DNA of 9,081 nt, taken from positions 1 through 9,081 of the forward strand of contig CAVAUD010000087.1 in the NCBI GenBank assembly GCA_963591565.1, given 5' to 3'. The notes below the pieces were generated by a model. That model was not told the origin of the DNA and ran no database searches. It was given only the letters and a program-made list of their open reading frames with translations. A program made the position numbers and the translations under genes. This document shows, in pieces, positions 1 through 7,356 of the stretch (within the stretch, counting starts at the first letter, position 1; each line of letters begins with the position of its first letter). Source of the stretch: Paratractidigestivibacter sp963591565 (lineage in GTDB: Bacteria; Actinomycetota; Coriobacteriia; Coriobacteriales; Atopobiaceae).

Positions 1-692
<692 letters not shown>

Positions 693-733
693 GCAGCTGC
701 CAAAGCAATAACGCGCAGCTAGATTGACTATTT

Positions 734-760
734 GGAGGCGCTCGCCACACGGGCGCCTCC
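734..760 (+). terminator. Hairpin in the dnaK-grpE gap (partial terminator or mRNA-processing stem)
   Basis: GGAGGCGCTCG (734-744) can pair with bases 750-760, giving an 11-bp stem with one G-U pair and a 5-nt loop. It is followed by TTAGATAG rather than a run of T, so termination would be weak. It ends 13 bp before the grpE ribosome-binding site (774-780) and does not cover it. Because grpE has no obvious promoter of its own, a leaky terminator or an RNA-stability stem that sets the DnaK:GrpE ratio is the likelier reading. The pairing is seen; the function is inferred. Confidence 0.45.
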
Positions 761-785
761 TTAGATAGCTTATGAGGAGGGTGAC

Positions 786-1598
786 GTGAAGGTGCCCATT
801 GATGTGGAAGAGACGAAAGCAGAGGCTACCCAGGCTGAGCCCGAGGTAGAGGCAAACGAGGCTCCCGAGGCCGAGGCCGAGGTCGTAGACGCCGCGGTGG
901 AGCTCGACGACGAGGAGGCCCTCATCGAGGCCGCCAAGCGCGCCGGCGAGGAGGCGGCCGAGAAGGAACTGGCCGCCGACGCCAACAAGATCCGCGAGGA
1001 GCGTGACGAGCTGGCCAAGAAGCTCGCCGGCGTCGCCGACGAGATCGAGGACGCCAAGAAGAAGGCCGCCGACGCCAACGAGCGTTACATGCGCCTGCAG
1101 GCGGACTGGGACAACTACCGCCGCCGCACCGCCGCCGAGCGCCTGGCCGAGAAGGAGCGCGCAGCCGAGAAGCTCGTGCTCAACCTTCTCCCCGTGATCG
1201 ACGACATGGAGCGCGCGCTCGAGCACGCCGGCAAGGCCGAGGCCAACGACCAGATGCAGACCTTCGTGGACGGCGTCTCGGCCGTGCACGCCAAGATGGT
1301 CGGCGTCCTCGAGGCCGAGGGCGTCTCGGTTATCGACCCGGCCGGCCAGGCCTTCGAGCCCCTGTCCCACCAGGCCGTCGGCCGCGTGGAGGACAAGGAG
1401 GCCTATGACGAGACGGTCGCCCAGGTGTACCAGAAGGGTTATCGCATGGGCGACAAGGTCATCCGCACCGCGATGGTGACGGTGACCTTTGGCGGCCCCA
1501 AGCGCCCGGCGGACCCGCAGCCCGCCGAGGGCGACGCCGCGGGCGCCGCGGCCGAGGCTTCCGACCAGGACAGCCCAGCTCAGGATGCACAGGAGTAA
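786..1598 (+). CDS. grpE: Nucleotide exchange factor GrpE
   Basis: GrpE, the dimeric cofactor that opens the DnaK nucleotide cleft and releases ADP. The protein is 270 aa. Residues 1-55 are strongly acidic and Ala/Glu-rich. Residues about 60-100 form a charged long helix typical of the GrpE dimer stalk. RLQADWDNYRRR (103-114) is the conserved family segment. FEPLSHQAV, then YDETVAQVYQKGYRMGDKVI with a following RTAMVTV (up to about residue 233), is the C-terminal beta-domain signature that contacts DnaK. A disordered Ala/Glu/Asp tail of about 35 residues follows, making the protein longer than the ~200 aa of E. coli GrpE. The start is GTG 786, chosen because GAGGAGG at 774-780 lies 5 nt upstream; the nearby GTG at 781 runs into TGA at once. 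It sits 93 bp after dnaK and 63 bp before dnaJ, on the same strand. Confidence 0.96.
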   Translation: MKVPIDVEETKAEATQAEPEVEANEAPEAEAEVVDAAVELDDEEALIEAAKRAGEEAAEKELAADANKIREERDELAKKLAGVADEIEDAKKKAADANERYMRLQADWDNYRRRTAAERLAEKERAAEKLVLNLLPVIDDMERALEHAGKAEANDQMQTFVDGVSAVHAKMVGVLEAEGVSVIDPAGQAFEPLSHQAVGRVEDKEAYDETVAQVYQKGYRMGDKVIRTAMVTVTFGGPKRPADPQPAEGDAAGAAAEASDQDSPAQDAQE

Positions 1599-1609
1599 TC
1601 GCAAGCTCG

Positions 1610-1642
1610 GCGCCCAGGCTCACCGGTCTGGGCGCATCTTTT
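1610..1642 (+). terminator. Hairpin in the grpE-dnaJ gap
   Basis: GCGCCCAG (1610-1617) pairs perfectly with CTGGGCGC (1628-1635). Further inner pairs, including G-U wobbles, leave a 4-nt loop, and ATCTTTT follows. It resembles a weak intrinsic terminator and ends just before the dnaJ ribosome-binding site (1643-1651). Together with the dnaK-grpE stem it could step expression down along the operon. The stem is seen; the role is inferred. Confidence 0.5.
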
Positions 1643-1651
1643 GAGAGGGGG
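1643..1651 (+). promoter_or_regulatory. Ribosome-binding site that fixes the dnaJ start
   Basis: GAGAGGGGG lies 10 nt before ATG 1662. The upstream in-frame TTG at 1641 overlaps this purine run and would add seven residues before MAGTQNYYDVLG that do not fit a J-domain N-terminus. ATG 1662 is therefore preferred. Confidence 0.75.
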
Positions 1652-1661
1652 TCGTGCCAAC

Positions 1662-2639
1662 ATGGCAGGCACTCAAAACTACTACGACGTCCTTGGCGTG
1701 AAGCGCGACGCCACCGACGACGATATCAAGAAGGCGTTTCGCAAGCTCGCGGCCAAGAACCACCCCGACCGCGGCGGCGACGAGAAGAAATTCGCGGAGA
1801 TAAGCGAGGCCTACACCACGCTCTCCGACCCCAAGAAGCGCAAAGAGTACGACCAGCTGCTGATGTTCGGCGGCGTGGGCGGGGCCGGCTTTGGCGGCAA
1901 CCGCGGCGGCTACAGCTACACCACCAACGTTGACGGCGACTTCTTTAGCAACTTCGCGGACGGCGGCTTTGGCGGCTTCGACTTTAGCTCGATCTTTGGC
2001 GGGGCCGCGGGCGGCGCCGGCGCGCGCGGACGTACCCGCCGCCCGACGAAGGGCCGCGACCTCACGATGTCGATCGACGTCACGGCCGAGGAGGCCCTCT
2101 ACGGCGGCAGCCGCAAGGTGTCGTTCTCCTCGCCCACGACGGGACAGTCGCAGACCATTACCGTCCGCATTCCCTCGGGCGCCTACGACGGCGGCAAGCT
2201 CCGCGTCCACGGCTACGGCGACGACGGTGTCGCGGGTGGCGAGAAGGGCGACCTGGTCATCACCCTCAATGTGGCCGAGCACCCGATCTTCAAGCGCGAC
2301 GGCGCCGACATCCGCATGGAGTACCCGATCAGCATGTACGAGGCGGCCCTGGGCTGCAAGATCGAGGTCCCTATGCCCTACGGCAAGGCCGCGCTGCTCA
2401 ACATCCCCGCAGGTACGCAGGGTGGCCGCACCTTCCGCATCCCCGACAAGGGCGCGCCGGACATCAAGCACAAGGGCAAGAACGGCTCGGTCTACGTGAC
2501 GGTGCAGGTCAAGGTGCCCACGATGTTGTCCAAGAAGGAGCGCGACGCCCTCGAGGGTCTTCTCGCCGCCGACGACCGCAGCTACCGCGACGCCTTCAAG
2601 GACGCGGTGAGAAAGGACGCTGATCGCAATGGCGCGTAG
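1662..2639 (+). CDS. dnaJ: Class B J-domain co-chaperone (DnaJ/CbpA type, no zinc finger)
   Basis: Co-chaperone that delivers substrates to DnaK and stimulates its ATPase. The protein is 325 aa. The J domain covers residues 1-70, with YYDVLGV at the start and the essential HPD at 34-36. A Gly/Phe-rich linker follows at about 72-125 (FGG, GGFGGF and FSSIFGG repeats). Two C-terminal beta-sandwich domains come next, with AEEALYGGSRKVSF, RIPSGAYDGGKLRVHGYG and IPAGTQGGRTFRIPDKGAP. The four CxxCxGxG zinc motifs of class A DnaJ are absent, and the only cysteine is Cys232. This makes it a class B protein like CbpA, although it occupies the dnaJ position of the operon. The start is ATG 1662, with its site at 1643-1651. 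The 3' end overlaps hspR by 11 bp, which suggests translational coupling. A class A DnaJ may be encoded elsewhere, but this cannot be seen here. Confidence 0.95.
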   Translation: MAGTQNYYDVLGVKRDATDDDIKKAFRKLAAKNHPDRGGDEKKFAEISEAYTTLSDPKKRKEYDQLLMFGGVGGAGFGGNRGGYSYTTNVDGDFFSNFADGGFGGFDFSSIFGGAAGGAGARGRTRRPTKGRDLTMSIDVTAEEALYGGSRKVSFSSPTTGQSQTITVRIPSGAYDGGKLRVHGYGDDGVAGGEKGDLVITLNVAEHPIFKRDGADIRMEYPISMYEAALGCKIEVPMPYGKAALLNIPAGTQGGRTFRIPDKGAPDIKHKGKNGSVYVTVQVKVPTMLSKKERDALEGLLAADDRSYRDAFKDAVRKDADRNGA

Positions 2640-3072
2640 CGACCGCGAGAGCAGGAACAAGCCCCTGTACATGATCAGCGTGGCGGCCGAGCTCACCGGC
2701 ATGCACCCGCAGACCCTGCGCGTCTACGAGCAGAAGGGCCTGGTCACCCCCGGTCGTTCCAGGGGAAACACGCGCCTGTACTCGCAGGCCGACATCGAGC
2801 GGCTCGAGCTCATCTCGAAGCTCACCGACGAGGGCATCAACCTGGCCGGCGTCGTGCGCATCATCGACATGCGCGAACGGACCGACCAGCTGGAGGCCGA
2901 GGTCGAGGAGCTGCGCGAGAAGGTCCGCTCGATGGAGGAGGAGCTGCGCGAGTACCGCGTGCAGGAGCGCATCACGTCGCTGGCGCGCTACGACGGCACG
3001 AACCCGGAGCAGATCATGCGCAAGCTCCTGGGCAACGGCGGCGGCGGCAGCGAGGCCGAGGGCGAGGAGTAA
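2629..3072 (+). CDS. hspR: HspR-type heat-shock repressor, MerR family
   Basis: A 147-aa MerR-family DNA-binding protein. Residues 14-82 carry the winged helix-turn-helix, with ISVAAELTGMHPQTLRVYE (16-34), KGLVTPGRSRGNTRLYS (36-52) and EGINLAGVVRII (68-79). These match HspR closely, including the HPQTLR recognition helix and the DEGINLAG block. Residues 83-115 are a heptad-like charged helix typical of MerR dimerisation, and the tail is Gly/Glu-rich. In Streptomyces and mycobacteria HspR represses dnaK and clpB operons by binding HAIR inverted repeats, with DnaK as co-repressor. The same role is inferred here from homology and position. ATG 2629 overlaps the dnaJ end by 11 bp, with a modest AAAGGA (2612-2617) 11 nt upstream, so expression probably depends on coupling to dnaJ. 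The gene is followed by a convergent gene and a hairpin at 3112-3145. Confidence 0.93.
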   Translation: MARSDRESRNKPLYMISVAAELTGMHPQTLRVYEQKGLVTPGRSRGNTRLYSQADIERLELISKLTDEGINLAGVVRIIDMRERTDQLEAEVEELREKVRSMEEELREYRVQERITSLARYDGTNPEQIMRKLLGNGGGGSEAEGEE

Positions 3073-3089
3073 CGGCTGCCGGCGTGGCC

Positions 3090-3187
3090 GATTAGTGTAC
3101 ACAAATTAGGTTTGGCCCCGGAATCAACGCGGATTCCGGGGCCAATTTGTGATTCGTGTACACTAATCCGCCGGGTTGGGCGAGAAG
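3090..3187. repeat. Paired-palindrome repeat, copy A (98 bp)
   Basis: First of two directly repeated elements; the other is at 4361-4458. Its left end GATTAGTGTACACAAA (3090-3105) is identical in both copies. So are 24 bases at 3150-3173, which contain GTGTACACTAATC, and GGCGAGAAG (3179-3187) after a 5-nt variable spacer. The 44-bp centre (3106-3149) is largely different between copies but has the same length. GATTAGTGTACAC (3090-3102) and GTGTACACTAATC (3156-3168) are exact inverted repeats. The two GTGTACAC palindromes (3095-3102 and 3156-3163) are 61 bp apart centre to centre. The last eight codons of the minus-strand gene, including its TAG stop (3163-3165), lie inside this copy. Confidence 0.85.
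3112..3145. terminator. Bidirectional hairpin between convergent genes
   Basis: TTGGCCCCGGAATC (3112-3125) pairs perfectly over 14 bp with 3132-3145 around a 6-nt loop (AACGCG). It lies between the hspR stop (3072) and the stop of the opposing gene (3163), so it can terminate both. The flanking T runs are poor (AATTTGTG on the plus strand), so efficiency is uncertain. It forms the centre of repeat copy A; copy B has no comparable stem. Confidence 0.65.
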
Positions 3188-4317
3188 ACCGCCTTCCGGG
3201 CCTCGCGAAACGCCCTGAGCGTGCGCTGGTCCTGCGCGTACATCTCGCGCAGCAGGTCTTCTCCGCGCCGGCCGGGCAAAAGCGACCAGATGAGCCGCTG
3301 TCGCCTCTTGGCGATGCCGGGGCGCGAAAGAAACGCCCGCTGCTCCGAGAAATCCTTGCCGGTTTGTGCCTCGATGAGGTCCATGACCTGCAGCATCACG
3401 GCATCGAGGCCGCCTTTCTCATAGAGGTCCTCGCTGGTGATCGGCAAGACCGTGAATCCGGCGGCGAGAAGATCGCGCGATCGCCGCTTGTCGCCGACGA
3501 TTCGGCCGCGGGCCTGGGCCACGGCCTCGCGCTCGCGGTCGGTTCCCGCGGCGGCAACCACGTCTTGCAGGCCAAAGTGGACCGCGCCGTCGTAGTTGAG
3601 GCCCACGCGCGTGCCGGCAAACAGGATGTCGGGGACGCGCGTGGCTCCCTCGCCAACCAAAACGCGCTGGTTAAGCACCACGTCGCCCAAGCCGTAGCCA
3701 AAGTCGGTGCAATCCATCACGGCAAGCGCCGCGACCAGGGCCTCGGTGGGCGACCAGGCGTTCGCGCGCAGGTAGGGGAGAAAATCGCGGGCGCCGTCGG
3801 CTCCGGGGACGTACTTGCAGGCGTCGAGAAACGCCGCGATTTTCTGCGGCGTGGTGAGCGGGGCGACGCCAAAGGTCACGTCTCCGTCGCGCGGGGAGCG
3901 GGCATCACGCGAGAAGCCCCCGCAGAACTCGTAGCCCAGGAGCAGCTGGACCTCGGGCCGCGTGTGGGCGCCGATCTGGGCAAAGACCAGCTCGGGGCAG
4001 GCGAGCGCGACGCCGTTGCCCACGTCGACGAATGACCCGGCGGGCAACTTCGAGTACGTCGTGCATTCGACCCCTGTGGTTCGGATGCGCTTGCTTGCCG
4101 AGGGCACGGCAACGTGAATCGGCCGCGCCGGGTCCAGCGACGAGGTGTCGATGCCGAGAAACCCCAGGTCAAGGCAGCGGGCGGTCCAGCGCTTGGCAGG
4201 CGCAGGGTCGGGGGCCGGCAGGTCGATGCGACGGCCGACGCGCGCATCGGGGCAGGCGCCGGATCGAATGGCGCGCCAGGCTCGAAGCGCGGTGACTCCG
4301 GTTAGGGCGATTTGCAT
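3163..4317 (-). CDS. AbiEi/DUF559-like nuclease-fold protein, function unknown
   Basis: A 384-aa predicted soluble protein. Residues 1-135 resemble the C-terminal half of AbiEi-type antitoxin-like proteins: ALTGVTALRAWRAI near the start, RPIHVAVPSASKRIRTTGV (65-83), then LPAGSFVDVGNGVALACPEL. No N-terminal winged helix is present. Residues 188-320 resemble a DUF559/Vsr-like PD-(D/E)XK fold: SPTEALVAALAVM (Glu192), YGLGDVVLNQRV (208-219), RVPDILFAGTRVGLNYDG (227-244), then RRSRDLLAAGFTVLPITSEDL (278-298). I associate this layout with a paralogous family in Coriobacteriia, from memory and not from a search. Asn241 stands where I expect the catalytic Glu of the E-Y-D-G motif, so the enzyme may be inactive. 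The start is ATG 4315-4317, with AGAAGGG (4330-4324) 6 nt upstream. It is divergent from clpB and convergent with hspR. A plus-strand ORF at 3112-4035 is its shadow. Phe TTT and Lys AAA codons seem commoner than in neighbouring genes (impression, not counted). Confidence 0.7.
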   Translation of the reverse strand: MQIALTGVTALRAWRAIRSGACPDARVGRRIDLPAPDPAPAKRWTARCLDLGFLGIDTSSLDPARPIHVAVPSASKRIRTTGVECTTYSKLPAGSFVDVGNGVALACPELVFAQIGAHTRPEVQLLLGYEFCGGFSRDARSPRDGDVTFGVAPLTTPQKIAAFLDACKYVPGADGARDFLPYLRANAWSPTEALVAALAVMDCTDFGYGLGDVVLNQRVLVGEGATRVPDILFAGTRVGLNYDGAVHFGLQDVVAAAGTDREREAVAQARGRIVGDKRRSRDLLAAGFTVLPITSEDLYEKGGLDAVMLQVMDLIEAQTGKDFSEQRAFLSRPGIAKRRQRLIWSLLPGRRGEDLLREMYAQDQRTLRAFREARKAVFSPNPAD

Positions 4318-4360
4318 GGCGAGCCCTTCTCTGCGGGTCTTCTCGGCTAGGAAACTTGGT

Positions 4361-4458
4361 GATTAGTGTACACAAACCGGGTTTAGGCCAGCGAAATACG
4401 GCAAAAACGAAGCGAACCGTTGATTCGTGTACACTAATCCGCCGTCCATGGCGAGAAG
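4361..4458. repeat. Paired-palindrome repeat, copy B (98 bp)
   Basis: Second element, in the same orientation as copy A and the same length. Identical parts are GATTAGTGTACACAAA (4361-4376), the 24 bases at 4421-4444, and GGCGAGAAG (4450-4458) after the 5-nt spacer TCCAT. The GTGTACAC palindromes (4366-4373 and 4427-4434) are again 61 bp apart. The centre (4377-4420) shares only short pieces with copy A, such as GGTTT at the same place, and folds poorly. It lies in the divergent promoter region between the AbiEi-like gene and clpB. Read on the minus strand in the frame of that gene, its end spells FSPWTAD-stop, against FSPNPAD-stop in the real gene. Confidence 0.85.
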
Positions 4459-4460
4459 CA

Positions 4461-4496
4461 AATCTTATATGAACGCACTTAGATTTTGTATAGTAT
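4461..4496 (+). promoter_or_regulatory. Probable clpB promoter with an overlapping inverted repeat
   Basis: This is the only clearly AT-rich stretch near clpB. TATAGT (4489-4494), overlapping TAGTAT (4491-4496), is a fair -10 box. The matching -35 position (4466-4471, TATATG) is poor. AATCTTATA (4461-4469) and ACTTAGATT (4477-4485) form an imperfect inverted repeat, six of nine positions, with a 7-nt spacer. It overlaps the -35 position and ends 3 nt before the -10 box, as an operator would. The spacer equals that of HAIR, but the half-sites are not canonical CTTGAGT/ACTCAAG. A 5' leader of about 75 nt would follow. Confidence 0.45.
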
Positions 4497-4560
4497 CAGC
4501 CCTCACGGGGAACACTGAACCTTGATAAACGACGCAGCCGCCGGCACGCCCGCGCGGCAA

Positions 4561-4567
4561 GAGAGGG
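4561..4567 (+). promoter_or_regulatory. Ribosome-binding site that fixes the clpB start
   Basis: GAGAGGG is 8 nt before ATG 4576 but only 2 nt before ATG 4570. The start at 4576 gives a protein beginning MRLEKW, matching the MRLD start of E. coli ClpB. An in-frame TTG at 4522 would add a leader that does not look like ClpB. Confidence 0.8.
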
Positions 4568-4575
4568 TGATGTAC

Positions 4576-7148
<2,573 letters not shown>

Positions 7149-7164
<16 letters not shown>

Positions 7165-7248
7165 GGGCTTCTCGCCGGCGGGGGCGGGACGGCCGGGCGG
7201 CGGAGCGGCCGGGCGGCCGGCCCCAACGGCCCGCGCGGGCTTCTCGCC
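7149..7248. repeat. GC-rich spacer with CTTCTCGCC/GGCGAGAAG repeats after clpB
   Basis: GGCGAGAAG (7149-7157, the last clpB codons) can pair with CTTCTCGCC (7168-7176), placing the clpB stop codon in a 10-nt loop. GGGCTTCTCGCC occurs at 7165-7176 and again at 7237-7248 as a direct repeat 72 bp apart. TGGCGAGAAG (7148-7157) is also the exact complement of CTTCTCGCCA (7240-7249). Between them CGGCCGGGCGG is repeated at 7190-7200 and 7206-7216 in a run that is nearly all G and C. No convincing gene is seen here. The segment may fold strongly in the clpB 3' end. Confidence 0.6.
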
Positions 7249-7261
7249 AACAACCGCCACG

Positions 7262-7291
7262 TAGGCAAGCGGGGCGTCCATCGGCTATGAT
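7262..7291 (+). promoter_or_regulatory. Candidate promoter of the PASTA gene
   Basis: TAGGCA (7262-7267, four of six to TTGACA), an 18-bp spacer, and TATGAT (7286-7291, five of six to TATAAT). Transcription would start near 7298, giving a leader of about 60 nt. The -10 box spans the loop and the start of the descending arm of the terminator at 7269-7310, so one of the two may be coincidental. No better promoter is seen before 7357. Confidence 0.45.
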
Positions 7292-7310
7292 GGGTGCCCC
7301 GCCGTTTTTT
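7269..7310 (+). terminator. Strong intrinsic terminator downstream of clpB
   Basis: GCGGGGCGTCCATC (7269-7282) pairs with GATGGGTGCCCCGC (7289-7302). This is a 14-bp stem with two G-U wobbles, a 6-nt loop (GGCTAT), then CG and six T (7305-7310). This is the clearest rho-independent terminator in the window and should end the clpB transcript. Confidence 0.85.
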
Positions 7311-7356
7311 CGCGGTAGGATTAAGCTGTCCCGCACCCACAGAACGGGAGAACAAC

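Noticed and set aside
1620..2702. Long minus-strand ORF across dnaJ
   Set aside because: It lies opposite the fully recognisable dnaJ and hspR start. Its Val/Ala/Arg-rich translation is typical of antisense frames in GC-rich genes.
3112..4035. Long plus-strand ORF opposite the AbiEi-like gene
   Set aside because: It is the antisense shadow in high-G+C DNA. The minus strand has a good ribosome-binding site, AbiEi-like and DUF559-like motifs and sensible composition; the plus frame has no recognisable motif.
3090..4458. Integron attC sites, suggested by conserved ends, variable centre and a single gene between
   Set aside because: No GTTRRRY/RYYYAAC core sites are present, the copies share far longer ends than attC sites do, and no integron integrase is visible.
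3090..4458. Insertion sequence with terminal inverted repeats
   Set aside because: The bracketed protein shows no transposase motif, no target-site duplication is evident next to the elements, and the full elements are direct rather than inverted repeats.
4470..4510. CIRCE or canonical HAIR operator at clpB
   Set aside because: No TTAGCACTC-N9-GAGTGCTAA or CTTGAGT-N7-ACTCAAG is found; GCACTT at 4475-4480 is only a partial match. The weaker inverted repeat is reported separately.
4522..4575. Longer clpB starting at TTG 4522
   Set aside because: The extra 18 residues have no ClpB resemblance, and ATG 4576 has a well-spaced GAGAGGG and matches the family N-terminus.
7294..7356. Longer PASTA protein starting at 7294
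   Set aside because: That start is inside the terminator stem, and the added residues lie upstream of a good ribosome-binding site serving ATG 7357.
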